Notes under the pieces: generated by a model
Seen by the model: the letters and a program-made list of their open reading frames with translations, nothing else
What the model was told of the DNA's origin: nothing
Database searches by the model: none
Made by a program: the position numbers and the translations under genes
In this document: positions 45,363 through 55,262 of the stretch, one piece after another
Numbering within the stretch: the first letter of the stretch is position 1
Layout of the letters: each line of letters begins with the position of its first letter
Origin: Gentiana macrophylla
Taxonomy: Eukaryota; Streptophyta; Magnoliopsida; Gentianales; Gentianaceae
Length of the DNA: 64,000 bases
Assembly: GCA_026214975.1 (NCBI GenBank)
Contig: JAOBSW010000157.1
Location: 1 to 64,000 of the forward strand
Reading direction: 5' to 3'

Positions 45363-45885
45363 TCAAACTGTTATCCCTAGAGTCATATTTATCCGTTGAG
45401 CGGCGGCCCTTCCACTCGGAACCGTCGGATCACTAAGGCTGACTTTCATCCCTGCTTGATGGGTGGGTCTTGCAGTCAAGCTCCCTTCTGCCTTTGCACT
45501 CGATGGCCAATCTACGTCCGGCCCGAGGAAACCATTGCACGCTTCCGTTACCTTTTGAGAGGCCTAAGCCCCATAGAAACTGTCTACCTGAGACTGTCCC
45601 TTGGACCGTAGGTCCTTACACAAGGTTAGAATTCTAGCTCTTCCAGAGTGGTATCTCACTGATGTCTCGTGCCCCGGAAGGAAGCCTTCTTCGCCTTTCA
45701 CCTAAGCAAAGCGCAGAAAGGACCAAAGCCAATCCTGTGGCGGTAAATCTTCATAGGGTCTTTACGTCCGGTGCAAGTAGTCCGCATCTTCACAGACATG
45801 TCTATTTCATCGAGCCTCTCTCCGAGGCAAAGGCCCAGATCATTATGCCTTTCGTGCGGGTTGGAACTTAACCGACAAGGAATTA

Positions 45886-45924
<39 letters not shown>

Positions 45925-46276
45925 GGGCTTGGTCGCGGCTCCCTTGTCATCAGTCACCAACTTCTTTTACCTTCGAAACTAGGCGGCGCCATTTCATACT
46001 TTGTCTTACGACTTTGCAGAGACTGTGTTTTGGTAAAGCAATCGCCCGGGCACAGTCACTGCGACTTCTTTGTGATGAGGCACCCTTCTCCCAAAGTTAC
46101 GAGGCTATTTTGCCGAGTTCCTTAGAGAGAGTTGTCTCGTGCCCTTAGGTATTCTCTACCTACCCACACGTATGTCGTTTTGGAGTGCGGTACCTTTTTC
46201 TTGTAGTCCTTCGAGCTTTTCCTGGGAGTATGGCATGGGTTACTTAAGTGCCGTAGCGCCTGGTACTCAAACATTG
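45033..46276 (-). rRNA. rrn23: chloroplast-type 23S rRNA, 3' portion only, first copy
   Basis: The 3' 1.24 kb of plastid 23S. It includes the peptidyl-transferase and sarcin-ricin regions (plus strand TCGTACTAAGG near 45165). It stops at the CTCGAGG shared with Tat pol at 46271-46277; the remainder appears only in the second copy. Compared with the second copy it has many small indels and substitutions, often at CAG, CTG or CCGG, such as GTCCGGTGC against GTCCAGGTGC. Confidence 0.9.
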
Positions 46277-49024
46277 GCTCGAGGGTCCATAAGAATCTGA
46301 TGGTACCCCTTGTATGCATCGAGGAACGCGAATACCTCAAAACCGATGGTCGAATCAACTAACCTGTCGATCTTAGGCAGCGGATAGGAATCTTTAACGC
46401 ATGCCTTATTCAAATCCGTGAAATCTACGCACATGCGCCAGCTGCCATCTGGTTTCTTCACCAACACTGGATTAGAAAGCCATTCTGGATAGAGTACTTC
46501 TTTTACTATATTTGCCGACAATAACTTCCCGACTTCGGACTCGATAGCTTCCAATCGGTCTCGCGTGAAGTTTCGCTTCTTCTGTTTGACTGGATTTCGG
46601 GCCTGGTCAATCTCGAGTTTATGGATGGCGATGTCTGTCGGCAGACCTGGCATGTCGGACGCCTTCCATGCGAGGACGTCCTTGAACTCTTTCAGCAAGT
46701 CGATCAATAACTGCTTTTCCTGAGCCGGGATCCAGACCCCAACTTGGACACTCTGATCGTCTTCCTCTTCCCACAAGCTGACATTTTCAACTGCTTCACT
46801 CGAGGCCCAACACTTGTCTTCCTCTTCTTCCGGAATAAGTTCCTCGATGAGGACTTGTTGTACCGCCATCTTACCATTCATCACTATCGAATTACAGCTT
46901 CTGGCGATTTCAATATCCCCTTTACTTGTGGGAACCATTTCGAGTCGGGAATTTCATCTTTGTTATGAACGTCGAAATTATAGCTCATAACTCAAGAGGG
47001 GTGGTCTACCCAAAATGACATTATACGCGGAGGGAGCTTTAACGACCACGTAGTTTAGCTCTAGTGTCCTCCCTTTTTCTCCATCACCTACTGTCGTGAG
47101 TAGCTTTATGGAACCCATGGGATGGACGGCCTGTCCTGTGAAACCGAATAGGGGAGAGGCTATAGGCACTAAATCTTTCTCTTTGAGCTTCATACCCTGG
47201 AATGCCGAGTAGTACAAGATATTCACAGCACTACCATTATCGACGCATACCCTCGATACTCTGGCGCGACTGATAACCGCTTCAATCACTAACCCCTCAC
47301 TATGACTTGTCGACTTAGGGATGTCGTCTCTGGGGCCATACCCGACTTCCGTGGTCAATCTTGACTGCTTACGTGGCCTCGAGTTGTCGTCTGGTTCTCG
47401 ACTGGCTTGTCCCTTCTCATTCTCCCCTGGCCCAAATATCATATTCACGTAATTATTTGGGCAATTATCATCATAGCGGTCCTGACCATAGTAATCCCTA
47501 TTGTGATCAGGAGATCGGTCTCGTCTAAGGGATCGATCTCTTCTTCTCTGATTCTCTCGACTTCGACCTCTATCCTGGTCAGGATTTTTTCTTTTGAAAT
47601 CTCGTTGCCCCTTGGGCTCGGTGTAACGTGATCTTTCGATAACCTCGTCCAACTTCCCCTCTTGGATACGGGCTTCGATGTCTTTCTTCAAGTCGAAACA
47701 TTCTTCTGTCGAATGGCCTGTATCCTCGTGGAATTCACAATACTTTGTTGACCTTCGCTTTTCTCGAGGTTTTTTGATCGGAGGTGGCCTCTTGGCTAGG
47801 TTCCTGGAGACCATGATTGATAAAACCTCCGTACGTGACCGGTTGAGAGGAGTAAAATCTTTGTCCTTTTTGCCCCCCTTTCTCTCTGACCGGCCCGAAA
47901 TAGGAGCCTCGATGCGATCCCATACTGATGCTTTTCTCTCAACATCTTGATGTCGAGACTGGCTCTTATTGGCTCCTCGACCATCTTTTCTCGAGTTGTC
48001 CATCCACTCGGCTTGGGTGTGCCTACGCACTGCCTCCTTGCCCTGACAAAATCGATGGACGACATTCACACATTCATCCATGTTTCGCGGTAGGTTTCTG
48101 CTTAACTTCTCATATAGCGTTGTGTTGCGCAGTCCCCCCACAAACGAAGTGATTAAGACTCGATCCTGTGGGTCTTTGACCTGCATAGCCTCTACAAGTT
48201 GAACCTCTTCAAATAATCCAACACCGATCGATCTCTATGTCGCCTCACATTTGTGAGGTGCGTCTCACTCAATCGAAACTTTTGTTGACGATGAAGGCAT
48301 CTCTGAATTTTCAGGCGAGAACGGTGAAGCTGGAGATGGATCCGGGTTTCAACTTGGTAAACCACTCTCTTGCCCGACCTACGAGTAGAGTCTCGAATGC
48401 CCGGCATCGCATCTCGTCTGGTGCACAATCTAGCCTCATCTGGGATAGATATCTGTGAAGATGGTCCTCTGGATCGGTGGTGCCATCATACGGGTCTATC
48501 TTAGGAATCTTAAACCCTTTAGGTTTAGGATAATCTTCGATCTCCTTGGTGAAAGGATACTCTAACCACAACGAACCCTGGGTCCTCCCTAGGATTACGT
48601 CTAGCTCCTGCCTAACGCTATCTTCGTCGATGCGTATATGCTTCTGTCGGATTTCTCGCTTCCTTCTTTCAACAGAGCTTGAGGAAGCGCTGATCTCTTC
48701 GAACTGAATTGGCTTAGGCTTATTGACGGTGATATTTAGACCGACTTCCGCCTGGTGCTGCTGTTGTTGAAGTTTCTGTTGTGTAAATGCTTCCGCCATT
48801 ATTTTTCTCAGAGCGTTGTGATCTGTCGCCGCCAACTGATCCACCATGGCCTGATGCTCTGGGGCAAGGCCCTGAGCCTGCTATGGTGGATTTTCTTGGA
48901 CGGTCTCTAAGGCTGGATCTTTGTCTCCCTGAGGCTCTATACCTGCCTGTTCACTTATCTACGGATTTTGCGGATCCACGTTTTTGGAGGTGGTTTTTCT
49001 GGCGGTTTTGTCTTTAGGAGGCAT
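46276..49024 (-). pseudogene. Tat gag, protease and truncated RT, second copy
   Basis: Gag starts near 49024 and its front is at 48847-48311. From 48186 to 46978 there are 402 open codons: end of gag, the CEFHEDTGHSTEEC knuckle, then the protease with DNGSAVNILYY. A break at 46940-46977 leads to a second open stretch (46938-46267) into RT, which ends at the duplication junction just after YKGYHQILMDPR. The YVDD site, both RNase H domains and integrase are absent. This copy has the better gag and the first copy the better pol; neither is complete. Confidence 0.88.
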
Positions 49025-49073
49025 GATGATCTTGACGTATTCAACAAAAGAAGGGCCCTCCTTCTAGCGCCAA

Positions 49074-49657
49074 TGACGATGACAAATTATGTCACCTTAA
49101 AGATCCAGGCATTTCCTTCTGTTATTGATGAATAATCAAGAACCCTAATGCCAAGAACAAGGAAGGGGTTTTGTATATTTGCGGCTGAGTCTAAGTGGAA
49201 TTCTTAGAGTGCCTACGTATCCTGTTATTATTCCTGGAATCAAGCCATATATAGTTCCTGGAACGTTTTATTTATAAGGACAATGCATGACCTAACCCTA
49301 ATATGAGTCGATTTGTAGCTATTGTCACATTTACCCTCAAAAGGGCTTTACCCCTTGCCCAAGTTATCCTGTGGATATTAGGCCAACGTAGCTGGTGTGG
49401 ACTCTGTTCCCGATATCGAGCTGCCCGACCTGGGATGATCGATTCCTGGAACTCACGTCATGCACTGCCTGTAAGTCGATAGTCGTGACCTCGAGTCCCT
49501 AGCCATACTTCAGGGTCGAGGATCGACATGCGTGTTATGGCTCCCAAGTCGATAGTCCGACTTGTATGCCTTATCTGGCTCCTGTGCCTTGGTAAATATT
49601 TAACCCATGAGGCCCACTCGATGATGATATATCGAGGTGTATAACCCGGTATCGTCA
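49074..49657 (-). repeat. 5' LTR of the Tat element, second copy
   Basis: Matches 42613-43199. It ends cleanly GGTATCGTCA, followed by GAGAG at 49658-49662. This is the best preserved version of the right end and confirms the 5-bp TSD with 33143-33147. Confidence 0.92.
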
Positions 49658-50699
49658 GAGAGGTGGTAAACATTTCAGTATTTTTGGAGGTTTTTTGGTT
49701 AGGTAACGGCCTGAGATAAAAACGGATCTGGAAAAAAGAAAATTAGGGTTCTGGGATGAAAGTTTGAAGATACAAGGAAATTTCCGGGTTGATGGATGAT
49801 GATTGCTTGTGTTCTTGGGAAATTTGGACGGTGAAAAAAACAAGAACAACTTTTTTTTTTGGAATTATACGGAATAAAGGAAAGTAAAAAAATAAAAGGG
49901 ATATTTGCTCACCGAAGTTGCTGAGCTCTGCTACCAACTGATGTGATTCCGGGTGGAATCAAATCCGATGGTTCGCCCAGGAAGTAACTAGGGGGAATAA
50001 TGACGAGCTAAGGATCCTAGACTTAGTAATCCGACTAAATCGTAGGAAGAGAACGCCCAACAATTGTTCACAGTGCTGGTATTCTCGAAGGGTTCAACTT
50101 TCTACGATGAAGATAATTATCACTAGCCAGTGACATTCAAGTCTCACGACTTTGTTGAGTAAAACTCAATAATCTGAATTTTCATATAATAATTGTGTGT
50201 TGAATGAAAAGCTAGTGTTTGCCTTATATAGGCTAAAAACCAAAACAACTAGAAGGGAGAAAGCAATGTGGAAGAAATCCCACCTAGGAAATGTGACACA
50301 TATGTAGATAAATGGGCTTACCTAGTCTACTTAGGCCCAAATGACCTTTATTAGATAATAATCAAACAAAAGTTGAATAATCAAAGTAAAATAAGTCCAA
50401 TACTTTAACAATTTCGTCCATCATCTTCTTGGCTTCCAGAACTTGGGCTTTTGGCCCAATATGAAGCCAAACCACGCATTAAGCTCTAACCAGGCCCAAC
50501 AAAACTAAGGAGGGTCACTATTGGTGCCTCAGTCTTCTCCACGGGCTCTACGAACTCCAAATAAGTCTCTATCACCAAGTCTTTCATAGCATCTCTCAAT
50601 CTCTTCCTTTGGAGCCTTATTATTGGCCCATCTCGAACTACCAGATGATCCACGGGCTGCATAGTTGCCAATGGGTCGGGAATGTCATCATGGATCGCA
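49658..50699 (-). repeat. element X leader, primer-binding site and 5' LTR, second copy
   Basis: The leader at 49658-49941 ends with GAGCTCTGCTACCA. The LTR occupies 49942-50699 (TGTGATTCC to GGATCGCA), with a minus-strand TATA box at about 50222-50231. It matches 43200-44245. Chloroplast-type spacer follows at 50700-50914. Confidence 0.87.
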
Positions 50700-50914
50700 T
50701 CACCTTTCCTCTCCCAGCTATTTCATTTTGGGTTAAGATGGTGTGAAAGCGCGTTTCTCTTTATAACTCTATAAATAAGAAGGGTGCGTTCCGAGGTGTG
50801 AAGCGGGAGAGAGGGGATGTTATAATTGGGGTTTTTGAATAAGACATTGATTTTTCATTTTTTTCATTTCATATTGAAAAAATAATAATAATGAGAGGTG
50901 GTAAGTTTTTTTAT

Positions 50915-51032
50915 CATCCTGGCGTCTAGCTTTTTCGCAGGACCTCCCCTATAGTATCGTCACCATGAGAGAGTTTAACCACCAAGTTCGGGATGGGTTG
51001 GTGTGGTTCTTCTACACCTAGGACACCAAAAT
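50915..51032 (-). rRNA. rrn5: chloroplast-type 5S rRNA, second copy
   Basis: Minus-strand plastid 5S, two bases shorter than the first copy. The loop reads CTCTCATGGTGACG where the first copy and plastid genes have CTACTGCGGTGACG. The 3' side lacks a few bases (CGAAAAAGC for CGAAAAAATAGC). Confidence 0.9.
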
Positions 51033-51283
51033 ATCGAACCATGAATGAAGAAAGGCATGCGAAAAAAGCATATTGGCTAGTGACTAGGAGGCCCCAATTC
51101 TTGACTGGAGAGGGCACCAAAGGCCTATGCCCTTCCATCCCTTAGATAGAGAGAGGGGTAGAGCTTTTGGTTTTTTCATGTTGTTAGAGAGTTGAACAAT
51201 GATTTTTCGTGTTGTCAAAGATTTGAAAAATGAAAATAAACGGCAAGTGCCTGATCGAATTGATCAGGTCATGTTGGAACAAG

Positions 51284-51385
51284 GTTCAAGTCTACCGGTC
51301 TGTTAGGATGCCTGTTTGCATACATCTTTGCACTTCCACTTGACACCTATCGTAATGATAATCGGCTCGTCTCTCCGTGACCTAC
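51284..51385 (-). rRNA. rrn4.5: chloroplast-type 4.5S rRNA, second copy
   Basis: As in the first copy, but the plus strand reads CCTGTTTGCATACATCTTTGC where the first copy has CCTCAACTGCATACATCACTGC. The changes again fall on CAG/CTG-rich sites. Confidence 0.9.
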
Positions 51386-51485
51386 TCTTGAATTCTCAAA
51401 ACTTATGTCGCTCCATCCCTCGAGCAGGGGAGAACCCATTCTTTCTCGGCATTTGTGCTACCGGAGGCTCTGGGAAGTTGGAATA

Positions 51486-52342
51486 GAGAGCAATCATCTT
51501 GGGGTGTGCTTACTACTTAGATGCTTTCAAGAATTATACGCTGGCCCGCACTTGGCTACCCAGTGTTTACCTTGGGCACGATAACTGGTTCACCAGAGGT
51601 GCATCCTTCCCGGTCCTCTCGTACTAAGGAAAAGTCCTCTCAATGTCTAACGCCCACACCGAATATGGACCGAACTGTCTCACGACGTCTGACCCCAGCT
51701 CACGAACCACTTTAATGGGCAAACAGCCCAACCCTTGGAACATACTACAACCACAGGTGGGAAGAGCCTACATCGAGGTGCCAAACCTTTCCGTCGATGT
51801 GAACTCTTGGGGAAGATCAAACTGTTATCCCTAGAGTCATATTTATCCGTTGAGCGGCGGCCCTTCCACTCGGAACCGTCGGATCACTAAGGCTGACTTT
51901 CATCCCTGCTTGATGGGTGGGTCTTGCAGTCAAGCTCCCTTCTGCCTTTGCACTCGATGGCCAATCTACGTCCGGCCCGAGGAAACCATTGCACGCTTCC
52001 GTTACCTTTTGAGAGGCCTAAGCCCCATAGAAACTGTCTACCTGAGACTGTCCCTTGGACCGTAGGTCCTTACACAAGGTTAGAATTCTAGCTCTTCCAG
52101 AGTGGTATCTCACTGATGGCTCGTGCCCCCCGGAAGGAAGCCTTCTTCGCCTTTCACCTAAGCAGCGCAGGAAAGGACCAAAGCCAATCCCAGGGAACGG
52201 TAAATCTTCATAGGGTCTTTCTGTCCAGGTGCAAGTAGTCCGCATCTTCACAGACATGTCTATTTCACTGAGCCTCTCTCCGAGACAGTGCCCAGATCAT
52301 TATGCCTTTCGTGCGGGTTGGAACTTAACCGACAAGGAATTA

Positions 52343-52389
<47 letters not shown>

Positions 52390-54278
52390 TGGTCGCCGGC
52401 TCCCTTGTCATCAGGTCACCAACTTCTTTTACCTTCCGGAACTAGGCAGGCGTCAGCCCCCATACTTTGTCTTACGACTTTGCAGAGACCTGTGTTTTTG
52501 GTAAACAGTCGCCCGGGCCTGGTCATGCGAATTCTTTGTGATGAGGCACCCCTTCTCCCAAAGTTACGAGGCTATTTTGCCGAGTTCCTTAGAGAGAGTT
52601 GTCTCGTGCCCTTAGGTATTCTCTACCTACCCACCTGTGTCGTTTTTGGGTGCAGGTACCTTTTTTCTTGTAGTCCTTCGAGCTTTTCCTGGGAGTATGG
52701 CATGGGTTACTTAAGTGCCGTAGCGCCTGGTACTCAAACATTGGCTCGAGGCATTTTCTCAACCCCTTCTTAACACAAAAAAGTAGGGGCACCTTACGTT
52801 CTTGAACCGATAACCATCTTTCGGCTAACCTAGCCTCCTCTGTCCCTCAGGATCAACAATGGGTATTACATGAATATTCACCTGTTGTCCATCGACTATG
52901 TCTTTCGGCTTGATCTTAGGCCCTGACTCACCCTCCGTGGATGAACCTTTCGGATGAACTCTTAGGTTTTCAGGGCATTGGATTCTCACCAATGTTTGCG
53001 TTACTCAAGCCGACATTCTCGCTTCCGCTTCATCCACCATTGCTCGCACGGAGGCTTCTCTCTAAGGCGGAACGCTCCCCTACCAATGTATTTTTACATC
53101 CCACAGCTTTGGCAGATCGCTTAGCACCGCTCATCTTTGGCATAAGAGCGCTCGATCAGTGAGCTATTACACACTCCTTCAAGGGTGGTTGCTTCTAGGC
53201 AAACCTCCTGGCTGTCTCTGCACCCCTACCTCCTTTATCATTGAGCGGTCATTTAGGGGCCTTAGCTGGTGATCCGGGCTGCTTCTCTCTCGACGATTAA
53301 GCTTATCCCTCATTGTCTCACTGCCCGACCTTGACCCCTGTTATTTTCTATTTTGAGGTCATATCTAGTATTGAGAGTTTTCCTCGATTTGGTACCGCTA
53401 TCGCGGCCCATACCGAAATAGTGATTTACCCCAGATGTCCAATCAATCGCTGCGCCATAACTTAATTTCGGGAGAACCGGCTAGCTCGGGTTCGAGTGGC
53501 ATTTCACACCTTACCACAACTCATCCGCTGATTTTTCAACATCAGCCGGTTCGGACCTCAACTTAGTTTCACCCAAGCTTCATCCCGGTCATGGATAGAT
53601 CACCCAAGTTCGGTTCCATAAGCAGTGACCATTGCCCTATGAAGACTCTCTTTCTCTACGGCTTTCCCTTAACCAAGCCACTGCCTATGAGTCGCCGGCT
53701 CATTCTTCAACAATCATGCGGGCGTGGCCCTGGGCCCCTCCCACTGCTTGGGAGCTTACGGTTTCATGTTCTATTTCACTCCTCGATGGGGGTTCTTTTC
53801 ACCCTTCCCTCACGATACTACTTCGCTTTCGGTCACCCAGGAGTTTTAGCCTTGCAAGGTGGTCCTTGCTGATTCACACGGGATTCCACGTGCCCCATGC
53901 TACTCGGGTCAGAGAGTAAGCGAGTGATGCTTTCGGCTACTGGACTTTCTCCATCTAGGGTGCAGCATTTGGGCTACTTCGCCTAGCAGCACAACGCCTG
54001 TATTTCTCTCCTACAACCCCATTTTCACGGTTTAGGCTTCTCCTATTTCGCTCGCCGCTACTACGGTAATCGCTTTTGTCCTCTGGCTATTAAGATGTTT
54101 TAGTTCGCTAGGTTGTCTCATGCCTACCCATGGATTCAACAGCAGTTCAAAAAGTTGCCCTATTCAGGAATCTCTGGATCTGTGCTTATTTCAACTCCTC
54201 AAAGCATTTCGTCGATTACTACGCCCTTCCTCGTCTCTGGGTGCCTAGGTATCCACCGTAAGCCTTTCCTCGTTTGAA
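51486..54278 (-). rRNA. rrn23: chloroplast-type 23S rRNA, near full length
   Basis: The 5' end is at TTCAAACGAGGAAAGGC (about 54278) and the 3' end near 51486, about 2.79 kb against about 2.81 kb in plastids. The recognisable order is complete: 5' domain near 54100-54280, the GTAACTATAACGGTCC region near 52360, and the sarcin-ricin and 3' domains near 51625. Many small differences from a plastid gene are present, several being C-to-T or G-to-A. Embedded frames on both strands are shadows of the rRNA. It is a nuclear copy and not expected to make rRNA. Confidence 0.93.
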
Positions 54279-54443
54279 CCTCGTGTTTCACTTTTATTTT
54301 CAATTTGAAGGCTATGCCATCCTAATGTGCTGGTAAATGGATGGATCTTATCAACATCCATGAATGATAAAGCCTAGATCGAACCGCCGAATGGGAAAAA
54401 TTGGGTGCTATCATATAGCTTTCTATTGCCTAAGTTCACGAGT
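54279..54443 (-). other. chloroplast-type trnA-rrn23 spacer
   Basis: Plastid spacer between trnA and rrn23, with recognisable phrases such as CATGAATGATAAAGCCTAGATCG and CATCCATTTACCAGCAC (minus strand), in the expected place. Confidence 0.8.
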
Positions 54444-54970
54444 TGGAGATAAGTGCACTCGAACCGCTGACATCCGCCTCAGGGTAAACCACCGCCTCTC
54501 AGGTCCCCCTGACTAATTTTACCTTTGATACCAATGATAGACAATAACTCCCCCGAACATTTTTACAACTTTCATCGCGATCTTTGTGCTCTCCAAAGAG
54601 CAACTCTTCTCAAAATCTCACTCAAAAAGAAAGGTGTTGAGTTGGAATCCCATTCTAGCTAAGGATTCTTATGGTTTCGGATGATCCAGCTACAGGAGAA
54701 CCAGGAATAGAGAACTTTCCGCCCGACTCTTTGGTCGGTTTTAATAACGTTGGTTTTAAGAATGAGTGATTGCCCTTCTCCGACCCTTACTGCCCAACCT
54801 CAGAGCGGAAGCTAATACGTTCCACTTATTGAACACGGTTCTACGGTCGGTCCGTGACCCCTAGATGCCGAAGGCGTATTTGGTGTGATCTCGTAGTTCC
54901 TATGGGGTGGAGATGATGGGGTCGGTCCATGGATTTTACTTCCTTTTCTTTTGCCGCATTTTGCTCGGTT
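54444..54970 (-). pseudogene. trnA-UGC: chloroplast-type tRNA-Ala (UGC): 3' exon and 3' part of its group II intron
   Basis: The 3' exon (54444-54479) reads on the minus strand GGCGGATGTCAGCGGTTCG, then GTGCACTTATCTCCA. The intron follows to the right, with the 3' domains recognisable (GGTTTACCCTG, GGACCTGAGAGGCGG) and further upstream GGTCACGGACCGACC. It ends near 54970 within a phrase like GAGCAAAATGCGGCAAAAG, where mitochondrial-type DNA starts. The 5' exon with the anticodon and the 5' part of the intron are absent. Confidence 0.88.
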
Positions 54971-55262
54971 GGTCTTCCTACGCTGACAAATGCCTATTTA
55001 TCTTCATTGAAGTCTACAACAAACAAGTGGGAGAGGCAGGATTCAAACCTACAAAGAAAAACTTTAACAGATTTACAGTCTGTCACTTTTGTACACACGG
55101 CCACTCTCCCCTTACCGGGCTCAGGCCCCCTACAAAGGGTTCTAATTCGTTGAAGAGGGATGGCACCCTGAATAAATCAAAAAGCTTATGGACTTTTTTG
55201 AAGGGAACTAAAATTATTAGCTAAGCTAGCATTCCGGGAGAATGATGTCATTTATTTCATAA
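54971..55262. other. mitochondrial-type DNA block (right part)
   Basis: A short stretch between the trnA intron and the SIRE-2 LTR, carrying a mitochondrial trnY. It is likely the counterpart of the mitochondrial-type block at 14521-18737, the two flanking the chloroplast-type segment. Confidence 0.65.
55027..55109 (-). tRNA. trnY-GUA: mitochondrial tRNA-Tyr (GUA), decayed
   Basis: Class II tRNA on the minus strand: GGGAGAGTGGCCG at the 5' end, anticodon arm CAGACTGTAAATCTG with GTA, a long variable arm, and the T-arm GGTTTGAATCCTGCC. The family has GGTTCGAATCCTGCC, so a CG site has become TG. Further changes lie in the D-arm and variable arm. Confidence 0.85.

Larger units (their letters stand above)
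46272..52750. repeat. second unit of a 6.46-kb tandem direct duplication
   Basis: This segment repeats 39816-46276 in the same orientation: Tat pol front, gag, LTR, element X leader and LTR, chloroplast spacer, rrn5, rrn4.5 and the 3' part of rrn23. Both original end points carry CTCGAGG: in Tat pol at 39817 (CTCGAGGGTCC) and in rrn23 at 52746 (CTCGAGGCATT). The junction at 46271-46280 joins the rRNA side to the pol side through that same heptamer. Most of the two units is near-identical, apart from scattered small indels. Confidence 0.9.

Noticed and set aside
45188..45871. Several overlapping plus-strand frames of 60-80 codons
   Set aside because: They are shadows of the minus-strand chloroplast-type 23S rRNA and recur in its second copy with different breaks.
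52229..53919. Plus-strand frames of 73-122 codons
   Set aside because: Again shadows of rrn23.
54907..55224. A 105-codon plus-strand frame
   Set aside because: It spans the trnA intron end and the antisense of mitochondrial trnY; it is a chance frame over non-coding organelle DNA.
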